A stretch of DNA of 64,000 nt from assembly GCF_000719865.1 (NCBI RefSeq), contig NZ_JOID01000018.1, positions 124,001-188,000 of the forward strand, written 5' to 3'. Positions within the stretch are counted from its first letter, which is position 1; each line of letters starts with the position of its first letter. A model generated the notes under the pieces. That model ran no database searches. It was not told where the DNA came from and saw only the letters and a list, made by a program, of their open reading frames with translations. Made by a program: the position numbers and the translations under genes. Origin of the DNA: Streptomyces albus subsp. albus. GTDB lineage: Bacteria; Actinomycetota; Actinomycetes; Streptomycetales; Streptomycetaceae. Below, in pieces: positions 54,124 to 63,324 of the stretch.

Positions 54124-54807
54124 ATGGCATCGCACTCCCCGACGGTCGGCTTCGACCTCGACATGACGCTGATCGACTCCCGCCCCGGGATCAAGGCCGC
54201 CTTCCTGGCGCTCTCGGACCTCACCGGGACGTCCGTCGACGCCGATCTCGTCATCAGCCGGCTCGGGCCGCCCCTCGAACACGAGCTCGCCCACTGGTTC
54301 CCGGCCGACCGCGTCGATGCCGTCGCCGACCTCTACCGGGACATCTATCCGCGGTACGCCATCGGTCCGGCGCTCCCCATGCCCGGCGCCCGCGACGCCG
54401 TCGAGGCCGTACGGCGGGCCGGGGGCAGGGCCGTCGTCGTCACCGCCAAGCACGAGCCCAACGCCGTGCTCCACCTCGAACACCTCGGCATCGAGCCGGA
54501 CGCCGTCGTCGGCTCACTCTGGGCGGAGGCCAAGGCGGAGGCGCTGCGCGCGCACGGTGCCACCGTCTACGTCGGCGATCACACGGGCGACGTACGGGGC
54601 GCGCGCACGGCCGGCGCGCTCTCGATAGCCGTGCCGACCGGCCCGTGCGACGCGGAGGAACTGCGCTCCGCCGGGGCCGACGTGATCCTGGACGACCTGA
54701 CGGCGTTCCCGGGCTGGCTCGCCTCCCGGACCGAGCAGGCCTCCCCGACCGGCCGGGCGTCCCGGACCGGGCAGGGCTCTCAGGCCTCTCCCGCGCCCCT
54801 GGCCTGA
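54124..54807 (+). CDS. HAD family phosphatase-like hydrolase
   Basis: 227 residues. HAD motif I GFDLDMTLIDSRPGI (nucleophile Asp followed by Asp two residues on), motif II VVVTAKHE (Thr), the motif III Lys in AEAKAEALR, and motif IV VGDHTGDVRGA are present; the small alpha-helical cap is of the phosphoglycolate-phosphatase/PpaX type. Substrate unknown. Start 54124 (leaderless) preferred over ATG at 54115, which lies inside the -10. The C-terminal 20 residues are low-complexity and the last 28 nt overlap the convergent membrane-protein gene. Confidence 0.88.
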   Translation: MASHSPTVGFDLDMTLIDSRPGIKAAFLALSDLTGTSVDADLVISRLGPPLEHELAHWFPADRVDAVADLYRDIYPRYAIGPALPMPGARDAVEAVRRAGGRAVVVTAKHEPNAVLHLEHLGIEPDAVVGSLWAEAKAEALRAHGATVYVGDHTGDVRGARTAGALSIAVPTGPCDAEELRSAGADVILDDLTAFPGWLASRTEQASPTGRASRTGQGSQASPAPLA

Positions 54808-55034
54808 CGCCGCTGCGCCGCGATGGTGCGCAGCACCCCGGCCCCGGCCACGGCGAAGCCGAGACCCATGAGCATCGAGATCAGATAGGCGGCCGTCGGG
54901 AACGGCGGCCGGCCGAGGAAGAGGGGCGCCACCGTCACCACGGTGGCCACGGCGCCGATCAGGAAGATGACGCCGCCGACACGTACGAGCCGGTCGCCGG
55001 GACCGGCGCCGTCTGCTGGGGTTTCACTGCTCAC
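54780..55034 (-). CDS. small two-helix membrane protein
   Basis: 84 residues with two transmembrane helices (VGGVIFLIGAVATVVTVAPL and TAAYLISMLMGLGFAVAGAG) and a basic C-terminus (RTIAAQRRQARG). Conserved hypothetical of Streptomyces type; function unknown. Start GTG 55034, with TACCCT (55041-55046, minus strand) 6 nt upstream, so leaderless. Divergent from the cold-shock-domain gene. Confidence 0.8.
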   Translation of the reverse strand: MSSETPADGAGPGDRLVRVGGVIFLIGAVATVVTVAPLFLGRPPFPTAAYLISMLMGLGFAVAGAGVLRTIAAQRRQARGAGEA

Positions 55035-55129
55035 CCCACAAGGGTAGATCGGGATCGGCGGCCCGGGACCGGGGGCCTCCGCCCCGCTCACCGTTCCCCG
55101 TGAACGCTGGGGAACCACTCGGCGACTTC

Positions 55130-55157
55130 TTGTCACCGGGCACGGGAGCATTAGCCT
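55130..55157 (+). promoter_or_regulatory. promoter of the cold-shock-domain gene
   Basis: TTGTCA and TAGCCT with a 16-nt spacer; a leader of about 55 nt would follow. Confidence 0.5.
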
Positions 55158-55217
55158 GAGATCCAGCTGCTGTTGTTGTGTGTGCCATCCCCGACGAGTA
55201 CGAGGACGAGGACAGAC

Positions 55218-55601
55218 GTGCCTACCGGCAAGGTCAAGTGGTTCAACAGTGAGAAGGGCTTCGGCTTTCTCTCCCGTGACGACGGCGGCGACGTCTTCGT
55301 GCACTCCTCGGTGCTCCCGGCCGGAGTCGACGCGCTGAAACCCGGACAGCGGGTCGAGTTCGGCGTGGTCGCGGGCAACCGGGGCGACCAGGCGCTCTCC
55401 GTGACCATCCTCGACCCGACGCCCTCCGTCGCCGCGGCGCAGCGCCGCAGGCCGGACGAACTGGCGTCCATCGTCCAGGATCTGACGACCCTCCTGGAGA
55501 ACGTCGGCGCCCAGCTGGAACGCGGCCGCTACCCGGACCGGGTCCACGGCCAGAAGATCGCGGGCATGCTCCGCGCCGTCGCCGACCAACTGGACGTCTG
55601 A
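55218..55601 (+). CDS. cold-shock-domain protein with C-terminal helical extension
   Basis: 127 residues: an N-terminal cold-shock domain (TGKVKWFNSEKGFGFLSRDD, then DVFVHSSVL; RNP-1 and RNP-2 intact) fused to a helical tail of about 55 residues (DELASIVQDLTTLLENVGAQ). The tail is typical of the two-part actinobacterial CSD proteins, unlike the single-domain cspA at 32350. Likely RNA binding, with a possible dimerisation tail. GTG with a GAGGACAG ribosome site. Confidence 0.9.
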   Translation: MPTGKVKWFNSEKGFGFLSRDDGGDVFVHSSVLPAGVDALKPGQRVEFGVVAGNRGDQALSVTILDPTPSVAAAQRRRPDELASIVQDLTTLLENVGAQLERGRYPDRVHGQKIAGMLRAVADQLDV

Positions 55602-55975
55602 GGCGGGGCCGGGGGCGCGGCCGGGGCCGGGCCGTGGTGGGTCCGGGGCCCGGGGTCCGAAAGGCCGGCGGCCGGGGCAGTGCCGTCGCCTCGGGGCGGG
55701 CCCGTGACGGCACCGCATGCTTCAAGTACTCCCGGACCGGGAGTCGCCGGCCGGGGACGGCGCCAAGACCCGTTCCGCGAACGGACGTCCGGTCCCCGGC
55801 GCGTGGAGCCCGCGCGTCCGGCGACCGCGAGGCCGAGCCGGCCCCCGGCGCCCCGCCGTGTCCGACGGCCGTGTGCCGGCCGGCCACTGCGGTCACTGCG
55901 GTCACCACGCCGAGCCGTCCGTGCCCGGTCGTGGCCCCCGGCGTCTCCCCGGCCAGTGGTGGTCGTCGGCGCCGG
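55602..55975. other. convergent intergenic space
   Basis: 374 nt without a gene or a clear terminator; short GCGGTCACT repeats near 55890. Confidence 0.4.
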
Positions 55976-57241
55976 TCACCCGGCCGACGGCGGGAACGCC
56001 AGCGCGTCGGGCGCGATGGGCGGCACCAGCCCTTCGGCCGCCGCGCGGGTGAGCAGTCCGCGCACCGCCGCGTACCCGGCCTCACCGAGGTCCGCGGTGA
56101 ACTCGTTGACGTAGAGGCCGATGTGCTGGTCGGCGACGGCCGGGTCCATCTCCTGGGCGTGCTCCAGCACATACGGCCGTGACGCCTCCGGGTCGTCCCA
56201 CGCCATCCGCACCGAGGCGCGCACGGCGTCCGCCAGCTCCCGCAGCCGGCGCTCACCCAGCGAGCGCTTCGCGACGATGGCGCCCAGGGGGATCGGCAGC
56301 CCGGTGGTGTTCTCCCAGTGCTCGCCCATGTCGGCGAGGCAGTGCAGGCCGTAGTCCCGGTAGGTGAAGCGGGCCTCGTGGATGACCAGTCCCGCGTCGA
56401 CCGCGCCGTCCCGCACGGCGGGCATGATCTCGTGGAACGGCAGCACCACGATCTCCCCGACCCCGCCCGGCACTTCGGCCGCCGCCCAGAGCCGGAACAG
56501 CAGGTACGCCGTCGAACGCTCACTCGGAACCGCCACCCGCTTGCCGCGCAGACCGGCGGCCCGGCCGGGAGCGGCCGTCAGCACCAGGGGGCCGCAGCCC
56601 CGCCCCAGCGCGCCGCCGCAGGGCAGCAGGGCGTACGTGTCGAGGATCCACGGCAGGACGGCGTAGGAGACCTTCAGCACGTCGAGGTCGAGCAGGGGGC
56701 CGAGGCGCGGGTCGGAGTCGGAGACGGGACCGGAGCCGGGGGAGAGGGGGGCGCTTCCCGGCCCGGCGGCGGTGCCCTTGCCCGTGTCCGTGCCGGTGCC
56801 TGTTTCCGCGCCCGCGCCGGTGTCCGGGCCCTTGCCGGCGCCCGTGCCCCCGCTGTCCGGCGTCGCGGCTGCCCGGCTCGCGGCCGCGGCTGCCCGTTCG
56901 GCGAGGCCGTTGGTGATGTCGATGTCCGCGAACGTCACGTCGAGGGCGGGGGCGCCGGGCACCAGCCCGTGCGACCACGCGTGGAAGACGAAGGTGTCGT
57001 TCGGGCACGGCGAGTAGGCGATGCGCAGCGGTCGCCCGCCCGGCGAACCCGGGCCGCACTGGGCACCCGCGCTCTCCGTGCGGGGCCCAGCGGCCGCGGT
57101 CGTGGTGTCCGCCGCTGCCGTATCCGTCGCCGCTGCCGTTTCCCGTGCGGCTGTTGTGTCCGCCACGGCTGCCGTGTCCGCCGCGCTCTCCGTGTGCGCG
57201 TCACGCGGTGTCCGTGCCATGTCTTCCGCCCTGCCGTTCAC
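55976..57241 (-). CDS. mqnD: 1,4-dihydroxy-6-naphthoate synthase (menaquinone, futalosine pathway)
   Basis: 421 residues as called. MqnD converts cyclic de-hypoxanthine futalosine to 1,4-dihydroxy-6-naphthoate. Signature RIAYSPCPNDTFVFHAW, then ADIDITNGLAERA, KVSYAVLPWILDTYALLPCG, RVAVPSERSTAYLLFRL, and LHCLADMGEHWENTTGLPIPLG (quoted as parts). Two additions make it about 140 residues longer than usual: an Ala/Thr-rich N-terminal tail (residues 10-70) and a Gly/Thr/Ser insert (about 120-180). ATG 57241 overlaps the mqnB stop as ATGA; an ATG at 57220 is an alternative start. Confidence 0.92.
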   Translation of the reverse strand: MNGRAEDMARTPRDAHTESAADTAAVADTTAARETAAATDTAAADTTTAAAGPRTESAGAQCGPGSPGGRPLRIAYSPCPNDTFVFHAWSHGLVPGAPALDVTFADIDITNGLAERAAAAASRAAATPDSGGTGAGKGPDTGAGAETGTGTDTGKGTAAGPGSAPLSPGSGPVSDSDPRLGPLLDLDVLKVSYAVLPWILDTYALLPCGGALGRGCGPLVLTAAPGRAAGLRGKRVAVPSERSTAYLLFRLWAAAEVPGGVGEIVVLPFHEIMPAVRDGAVDAGLVIHEARFTYRDYGLHCLADMGEHWENTTGLPIPLGAIVAKRSLGERRLRELADAVRASVRMAWDDPEASRPYVLEHAQEMDPAVADQHIGLYVNEFTADLGEAGYAAVRGLLTRAAAEGLVPPIAPDALAFPPSAG

Positions 57242-58278
57242 GCGCTGCTCCTTCCCTGCTGCTGCGGATGGTCGGTCCGGTGTTCCTCCCGCGCCTCCCG
57301 CGCCTGGCGGGTGCGTGTCACCGGTACGCCCCCGCAGCCGGTGCCGCTGCTGCCTCCGCTGTCACCGCCGCTACCAGTACTGTCCCCGCTGCCGCCACCG
57401 GTGCTGCCGCTGCCAGCGCCACTGCCTCCGCCATCGCCGGTGCCACTGCCCCCGCCATCGCCGGTGCCGTCCAGGCGGCCGGTCCCGGCCCCGGCCAAGG
57501 CCCGAAAGGCTGCCGTCGCCGTCGGTCCCGCGAGGGTTCCGAAGGCGTCCGTGAGAGCCGCCAGGGCCTCCGGGATGCGCCAGGCGGTGCGGTCGCGCGG
57601 GCCGACGGGGTTGGAGACCGTCCGGATCTCCAGCACCGGCAGCCCGTGGACGGCCGCCGCCTCGGCCACCCCGAAGCCCTCCATGGCCTCCGCCCCGGCC
57701 CCGGGATGGCGGGCCGCGAGCTCCGCGGCGCGGGCCGCGCCGCCGGTCACGGTGGAGACCGTGAGGACGGGGGCGAGCGCCACGTCCAGGCCCGCTCCGC
57801 CCAGCGCCTCGGCGATCCGGCGCGCGGTGTCCATCGGCGGCAGGTGGACGGACCGGCCGAAGCCCAGCCGGTCCACGGGCAGGAATCCGTCCGGGGTCTG
57901 CGCCCCCAGGTCCGCGGCGACGACGGCGTCCGCCACCACGACGGAGCCGGGCGGCGCGGTCCCGGGGAAGCCACCGCCTATCCCGGCCGACACGACGAGG
58001 CCGTACGGCTGCCCGGTGAGCGCGGCGGCGGTGAGCGCGGCGGCGGTCCCGGCCGCCGCTGCCGCGGGCCCGACTCCGGCGGACAGCACGTCAACGGCGC
58101 GGAACGCGCCGGGCGTCGCCGGTTCGGTGTCACCCGGAGCCGGGCACTCGTGGCGGCGCAGGAGGTAGCCGGGCAGCGGGAGTTCGCGGACGGGGGCTGG
58201 CGAGCCGGGCCCGCGGCCCAGTCCCGCCAGCACCGCGTCGGCCTCGGCCGGCACGGCCGTCACGACGAGTACGCGCAT
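57238..58278 (-). CDS. mqnB: futalosine hydrolase
   Basis: 346-residue nucleoside-phosphorylase-fold hydrolase that removes hypoxanthine from futalosine. Core: VLVVTAVPAEADAVLAGLG, VLSAGVGPAAAAAGTAAAL, VVSAGIGGGFPG, VVADAVVAADLGAQTPDGFL, and the catalytic stretch EAMEGFGVAEAAAVHGLPVLE. The last 75 residues are a Gly/Ser/Thr tail encoded by a simple repeat, absent from usual MqnB of about 230-270 residues. ATG with GGGAG 9 nt upstream. First gene of the mqnB-mqnD operon, joined by a 4-nt overlap. Confidence 0.92.
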   Translation of the reverse strand: MRVLVVTAVPAEADAVLAGLGRGPGSPAPVRELPLPGYLLRRHECPAPGDTEPATPGAFRAVDVLSAGVGPAAAAAGTAAALTAAALTGQPYGLVVSAGIGGGFPGTAPPGSVVVADAVVAADLGAQTPDGFLPVDRLGFGRSVHLPPMDTARRIAEALGGAGLDVALAPVLTVSTVTGGAARAAELAARHPGAGAEAMEGFGVAEAAAVHGLPVLEIRTVSNPVGPRDRTAWRIPEALAALTDAFGTLAGPTATAAFRALAGAGTGRLDGTGDGGGSGTGDGGGSGAGSGSTGGGSGDSTGSGGDSGGSSGTGCGGVPVTRTRQAREAREEHRTDHPQQQGRSSA

Positions 58279-58377
58279 CAGCGGTCACTCCCACGGCCGG
58301 GACGGCCCGTCGGGCCCGTCGCGAAGCCCGGCCGGCGGCACACGGCGGCCGGGCGCCGCGCGTGCCGGAACGCGCGC

Positions 58378-58416
58378 GGACCGCCGCCCGCCGGGCACTC
58401 CCGGGGGCGGCGGTCC
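58378..58416 (-). terminator. terminator-like hairpin after the lipoprotein gene
   Basis: 12-bp perfect arms (GGACCGCCGCCC and its complement) around a 15-nt loop, 32 nt after the stop on the minus strand; it also isolates the mqn operon. Confidence 0.75.
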
Positions 58417-58447
58417 ATGGGGCTCCGATGAGGAGAGCGGCGGTCCG

Positions 58448-58966
58448 TCAGGACTCCCGCTTCAGGGTGAAGGACCAGGTGCCCCGCGCCTCGCCCTTCT
58501 TGTCGACCTCGACGATCGTCACCTTCGCCGTCTTCGGCACCTCGGCGCCGCCCGACTGACCCTGGCGCGGCGCGAAGATCTCGTCGTGGTCGAAGGAGCG
58601 GTACGTGTCCTCCGAAGCCTCGGGCATGACGCCCTGGCCGTTGACGACCATGGCCCAGCCGGACTCGGCGATCTCCGGGTCGACGCCGATGCGGACCCGC
58701 TCGGCGTCGCCGACGGCCAGCTCCTCGCCGCCCTTGTTCAGGCAGTCGTTGAGCTGCTTCTGGGCGAGCTTCTTGCCGTCGTTGTAGCAGGAGGCCTCAC
58801 TGGACACCGAGTCCGAGCCCGCGGTGACCGTCGCCATCGGCGTCGGCTTCTCACAGGCGACCAGGGCGGCGAGCCCGAGGGACACGGCTGCGAGGGCGCC
58901 GGCGGTGCGAAGCCCGCGTCCCCGTGACTGCATCGGATTGCGGCTCGGCCGCGTGGCAACGGTCAT
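58448..58966 (-). CDS. putative lipoprotein (DUF2771-like)
   Basis: 172 residues. Signal peptide with lipobox LVAC near residues 35-38 (AVSLGLAALVACEK), then a mature beta-rich domain containing two further cysteines (SCYND, NDCLNKGG) and the closing GTWSFTLKRES. It resembles Streptomyces membrane-bound lipoproteins of the DUF2771 type; I am unsure of the family name. Leaderless start: TAGCCT (58973-58978, minus strand) 6 nt before the ATG. No function is inferred beyond the cell surface. Confidence 0.8.
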   Translation of the reverse strand: MTVATRPSRNPMQSRGRGLRTAGALAAVSLGLAALVACEKPTPMATVTAGSDSVSSEASCYNDGKKLAQKQLNDCLNKGGEELAVGDAERVRIGVDPEIAESGWAMVVNGQGVMPEASEDTYRSFDHDEIFAPRQGQSGGAEVPKTAKVTIVEVDKKGEARGTWSFTLKRES

Positions 58967-58992
58967 GCCCGAAGGCTATCGTTCCGCCCTGC

Positions 58993-60648
58993 TCACGCCA
59001 CGCGGGGGTGCGGCGTGCCACGCCGCGCGGCGGTCAGCAGCCCCCGTACGGTCGTGACCGCGCCCAGGGTCACCAATACCGCCGCCACCGCCATGCCGAG
59101 GATGCCGTGGAGCGGGAGGGCGATGCCGATCGCTCCGCCCACCACCCAGGACATCTGGAGCAGCGTCTCCGACCGGGCGAAGGCGGAAGTCCGCCCGCGC
59201 TCCGGGACGTCCCGCTGGATCATCGCGTCCAGGGAGAGCTTGGCCAGCGCCTGCGACAGCCCGGCCACCGCGGCGACGACGGCGAGGGCCACGGCGCCGA
59301 ACAGCACGGCGGCCATGATCGTCACGACGAGGGCGAGGGCCAGCACCGTGGCGATGATCACTTCCGGGCCGCGGTCCTTCAGCCAGGCGCCGATGGCGGT
59401 GCCGAGGGCGTTGCCCGTCCCGGCGGCGACGCCGACGATCCCGAGGGAGACGGCGGCGCTCTGCCCGTTCAGGGGCTCCTCGCGGAGCAGGAAGGCAAGG
59501 AAGAAGATCAGGAAACCGGAGAGCGCGCGGAGCGCGGTGTTGGCCTGGAGACCGTGCAGCACGGACGGGCCGACGGAGCGCAGCCCGGGCCGCTTGCCCT
59601 GGCCGCTCGGGCCGGAGCCGGAGCCGGCTCCTGGCGCGGCGCCCGGCGGGGCGGGGGGCGCGGGAGGTGCGGTGGGTGCGGGGGGCGGGGTGTGCTGTGC
59701 GGTGCCCGGCGCCTGCGTACCGACTGCCTCGGGGATGCCCGCGCCGGGGATGCCCGCGCTCCGGGGCTCGGCCGAGGGGCCCCGGGCGGCCGGCGGCCCC
59801 CCGGCTTCCGCACCCGCCGCGTTCGAAGCCGGAGCCGAGGCCGCGCCCGCGCCCGGAGCCGAGGCCGCGCCCGGGGCCGCTTCCAGCGCCCGGGCCGGCG
59901 CCCCGGTCGCCCAGCCGTGCGGGCTGCCGTGGTCGAAGAACTGGGCCGCCGTCTCGCCCTTCGCCGAGTCCACCTTGGGCGGCAGCGAGAAGGACAGGAA
60001 GGTGCCGACGATGAAGACCGCGAACGCCCCGTAGAGCGGCCAGGCGAGCCCGACGACCTGCAGTCCCGCCCCGACGGGCGCCGCGATGCCCGTGGCCAGC
60101 AGACCGGCCAGCGTCACCCGGGAGTTCGCCTTCACCAGGGAAATCTGTGACGGCAGGAGCCTTGGTACGACGGCCGAACGCACCACCCCGTACGCCTTCG
60201 AGGCCACCAGCACCCCGAGCGCCGCCGGGTACAGCTCCAGGCCGCCCGTGGCCACCGCGCCCGACAGGGCCAGGGCCAGCAGCGCCCGGAACAGCATGGC
60301 GGCCGCCATCGCCGCGCGCCGCCCGTGCGGCAGCCGGTCCAGGATCGGGCCGATGACCGGGGCGAGCAGCGTGAACGGCGCCATGGTGATCGCCAGATAC
60401 AGCGCCACCCGGCCGCGGGCCTCGTCCGTCGGGACGGAGAAGAAGACCGTGGAGGCCAGTGCGATGGTGATCAGCATGTCGCCGGCCGAGTTGACGGCAT
60501 GCAACTCGATCAGTTTGCCGAGGCCGGACTCACCCGCGCCCTGTGCGTGCGTCGCGCGCCGGATGTGCCGGCCGCTCGCCGCGAACGGGAAGCGCAGCGC
60601 GCGGCCGAAGCGGCCGAGCCCCGAGACGAAGCCCTTCAGCCGGGACAT
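58993..60648 (-). CDS. MFS transporter with a long central insert
   Basis: 551-residue major facilitator with about 12 helices. The N-terminal half (LYLAITMAPFTLLAPVIGPI, LDRLPHGRRAAMAA) resembles the MFS_3/enterobactin-exporter-like group. A low-complexity cytoplasmic loop of about 110 residues (near 225-335, Ala/Pro/Gly-rich) joins the halves. No substrate is evident. ATG with GGAGG 7 nt upstream. Confidence 0.85.
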   Translation of the reverse strand: MSRLKGFVSGLGRFGRALRFPFAASGRHIRRATHAQGAGESGLGKLIELHAVNSAGDMLITIALASTVFFSVPTDEARGRVALYLAITMAPFTLLAPVIGPILDRLPHGRRAAMAAAMLFRALLALALSGAVATGGLELYPAALGVLVASKAYGVVRSAVVPRLLPSQISLVKANSRVTLAGLLATGIAAPVGAGLQVVGLAWPLYGAFAVFIVGTFLSFSLPPKVDSAKGETAAQFFDHGSPHGWATGAPARALEAAPGAASAPGAGAASAPASNAAGAEAGGPPAARGPSAEPRSAGIPGAGIPEAVGTQAPGTAQHTPPPAPTAPPAPPAPPGAAPGAGSGSGPSGQGKRPGLRSVGPSVLHGLQANTALRALSGFLIFFLAFLLREEPLNGQSAAVSLGIVGVAAGTGNALGTAIGAWLKDRGPEVIIATVLALALVVTIMAAVLFGAVALAVVAAVAGLSQALAKLSLDAMIQRDVPERGRTSAFARSETLLQMSWVVGGAIGIALPLHGILGMAVAAVLVTLGAVTTVRGLLTAARRGTPHPRVA

Positions 60649-61599
60649 GGCGGCCTCCGGCCCGCTCGGCTGGGGAGCGGGCCCGTCGCATCGCACGGCC
60701 GGTCGGTTGCCACTCCGCCATCCTGCCCCAACTCCGTCACCGCATGGCCTTTTCGTTCGACGCGTCCCGGCTCTGCCACCGGACGGCGGAGAGGAGGAGG
60801 GGAAGCGCCGGCCCGGAACGCACCGCCGCCCGGCCGGGACGAGCAGCGCCCCTGCCCCGGTGAGCGGGGAGTGCGGGACCGCGCCGCGAAACCGGACGGC
60901 GGAGGGGGAGACGAAGTGCCGGCGAGGGACGCTCCGGCGGAACGAGGCGGAGCCGGCGCCCGTGCCCGCGTCCTGGAGCCCGCGGCGTGCCCGTGCCCCG
61001 TGTCCGCGCCGGGAAGGCAGAGCGGAGGTATCGGAGCGGAGCCGGGAGCGGCTCGGGGCGGGGCCGTGCCGGACGGGGCTGAGCCGGCAGCGAACCGAGC
61101 GGCGAACCGGGCGACGAATCAGGCGGCGAACCGGGCGACGAATCAGGCGGCGAACCGAGCGGCGAATCGGGCGGCGAACCGGGCGGCGAATCAGGCAGCG
61201 AACCGGGCAGCGAACCGGGCAGCGAACCGGGCGGCGAACCGGGCGACGAATCAGGCGGCGAACCGGCCGGAGCACGGCCGGCGAACCGGGCGACGAGCCG
61301 GGGCGGCGCCCCCAAGCCGCCCCCAAGCCGCCCCCCGGGCCGGGCCGAAGACGAGGGCAGGGTGGGCCGGGGCCCGGTCATGGGGGTAGCGTGCACATAA
61401 TGCGCCACCGGCTGTTGTTCCCGGCCGCGTGCCTGTCCACGATCCCGCAGAATGGTTCGCAGGAGGTGCGCCCGGGCCCGGTCGGGCGCGGACGTCGACG
61501 CGGCCCCACGGTCCGCTCCGCCCGCGCCTCCCCAGCCCGCCGTTTCGGCACGGTCGGCCGGCGCACCCGTGAGACGGCGTAGGAGAGAATCGATTCATT
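60649..61599. other. long intergenic region with low-complexity sequence
   Basis: 951 nt. An open minus-strand frame of 223 codons (60737-61408) is mostly the translated 12-bp repeat and is not accepted. The region from 61560 carries the start signals of the DUF3027 gene, including the palindrome GAATCGATTC. Confidence 0.55.
61087..61270. repeat. 12-bp tandem array, about 15 units
   Basis: Units close to GCGGCGAACCGG with variants GCGACGAATCAG and GCAGCGAACCGG. The 12-bp period would keep any frame open in both directions. Confidence 0.93.
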
Positions 61600-62556
61600 G
61601 TGAGTGCTGCGACGATGCGAAGCCGGACCCCGGACCGTCTGTGCGCCGAGGCGGTCGACATGGCCCGCGCCGAGGCGGTGGCGGCCGCGGGTGAGGCGGC
61701 CGTCGGCGAGCACTTGGGGGCGGTGGCGGACGGCGACCGGGTCGTGACCCACTACTTCGCCTGCCTGGAGCCCGCGTACCGCGGCTGGCGCTGGGCGGTC
61801 ACCGTCGCCCGCGCCGCGCGTGCCAAGAACGTCACGCTCGACGAGACGGTCCTGCTCCCCGGCGACGACGCCCTGCTGGCGCCCGAGTGGGTGCCCTGGA
61901 GCGAACGGCTCCGCCCCGGCGACCTCGGCCCCGGCGATCTGCTCCCCACCGAGGCCGACGACCTCCGCCTCGAACCCGGCTACACCGGCGAGGACGCCCC
62001 GCCGCCCGACTCCCCCCTCTCCGAGGAGATGGAGGAGCGCGTCGCGGCCGAGGACGCCGAAGTCACCGCGGGCCCGCCGGCCGGCCGTCCGTCCCCCGCC
62101 CGCGCCTCCGGCACGATCGCGGCCGTCGCCACGGAGCTCGGCATGGGCCGCGCCCGCGTGCTCTCCCGCTACGGGCTGCACACCGCCGCCGACCGCTGGG
62201 ACGAGTCGTACGGGGCGCGGAGCGCCATGGCCCAGGCGGCCCCCGCCGCCTGCATGACCTGCGGCTTCCTCGTACCGCTGACCGGTTCGCTCCGGCAGGC
62301 CTTCGGCGTGTGCGCCAACGAGTTCAGCCCGGCGGACGGCCATGTCGTCTCCCTGACGTACGGCTGCGGGGGCCACTCCGAGGCAGCCGTCATGCCGAAG
62401 CCGCCGCGCCCGGCACCGCCCGTGATCGACGAGACCAGGGTGGACCCGATGCCGCTGCGGCCCGGCCGGCCCGACGGCTCGGCGGAGGACGCGGGCCAGG
62501 CGGGAGACACCGGCCCGGCGGAGAACACGGTCCCCGGGGAGCCCGGCGGCTCCTGA
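61600..62556 (+). CDS. DUF3027 domain protein
   Basis: 318-residue actinobacterial protein. DUF3027 marks: RLCAEAVDMARAEAV, YFACLEPAYRGWRWAVTVAR, LLPGDDALLAPEWVPWSERL, LRPGDLGPGDLLPTEADDLR, and ARVLSRYGLHTAADRW. A Cys pair in ACMTCGFLVPL with later Cys residues (VCANEFSP, GCGGHSE) looks like a zinc finger. Function unknown. GTG at 61600 with AGGAGAG 12 nt upstream; ATG at 61615 is possible. The C-terminal 60 residues are low-complexity. Confidence 0.88.
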   Translation: MSAATMRSRTPDRLCAEAVDMARAEAVAAAGEAAVGEHLGAVADGDRVVTHYFACLEPAYRGWRWAVTVARAARAKNVTLDETVLLPGDDALLAPEWVPWSERLRPGDLGPGDLLPTEADDLRLEPGYTGEDAPPPDSPLSEEMEERVAAEDAEVTAGPPAGRPSPARASGTIAAVATELGMGRARVLSRYGLHTAADRWDESYGARSAMAQAAPAACMTCGFLVPLTGSLRQAFGVCANEFSPADGHVVSLTYGCGGHSEAAVMPKPPRPAPPVIDETRVDPMPLRPGRPDGSAEDAGQAGDTGPAENTVPGEPGGS

Positions 62557-63324
62557 CGCGGGACGCGACTCCGGGGAGCCCCCCGGGGTCACGGGCCCCG
62601 GGCGTCGCCGGAGCCGTCGGGCAAGGGTGCGCCGACCCGTCCGGGGCGAGGGCCGGGCACGGGCCCGGCAGGGGCGTCCGCGGCGGTCGGCTGCCCGTGC
62701 CGTACCCGGAGGACCTGTGCGGGTGCGCCCGGGCGCTCGGCGGGGCCGCCCGTTCGCGGGGCGGGAGGCGGTCGATGTGGGCAAGCTGGCCAAGGTCACC
62801 GAAGGGCTGTCCGGTGGAGAGCCGTTCGGGTGCCGGTTGCCGGGGCGCCCCGCCCACCGCCGCCACCTGTGGATTCCGGTGTTCCGAGCCCTGCCCACCC
62901 GGCGGGACGCCCTCCGTTTCCGGCCGGGCCCGTGCCACCCGTCCGGGGCTCGTATCCGGTCTTCCACCGAGTTCGGGCCCGGGAGCCGGAAATCCCGTCA
63001 TGGCCGCGAGGGTCCGGACCTCTGGCGGCTCGTCGGCCCGTCTGTCACCAACTCCGGACTCCGGCCCGGGCGAGGTCCGGCCGGCCCTGCCCGGCCCTCG
63101 TCCCGGCGCCCCGTCCGCCCGCGTCTCCCGTGACCTGCCGGTGCGCCCCCGCTGGTGCGCCCCCGCCCGTCCGCCGGAGGGGGCTGCGGAGCCGCCGGCG
63201 GGCCGGAGGCGGTACGTTCAGCGCTGGCAGCCACTGCACCGGACGGGCGGACGCAGCGCCGGCGCACGGACAGGCGCACGGACGAACGCGGACGCGCGAC
63301 GGCACCCGGGAGAAGGAGCGACAC
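62557..63324. other. intergenic, no gene accepted
   Basis: 768 nt. Open frames on both strands lack family features and ribosome sites. The last 60 nt carry GGACGGGCGGACGC-like repeats and the ribosome site of the next gene. Confidence 0.45.

Noticed and set aside
60737..61408. Minus-strand frame of 223 codons rich in SPPGSPPDS
   Set aside because: It is the translation of the 12-bp array; the flanks have no ribosome site or family features.
62627..63133. Plus-strand frame of 168 codons in the 62.6-63.1 kb gap
   Set aside because: Arg/Gly/Pro-rich shadow composition, no ribosome site and no recognisable block.
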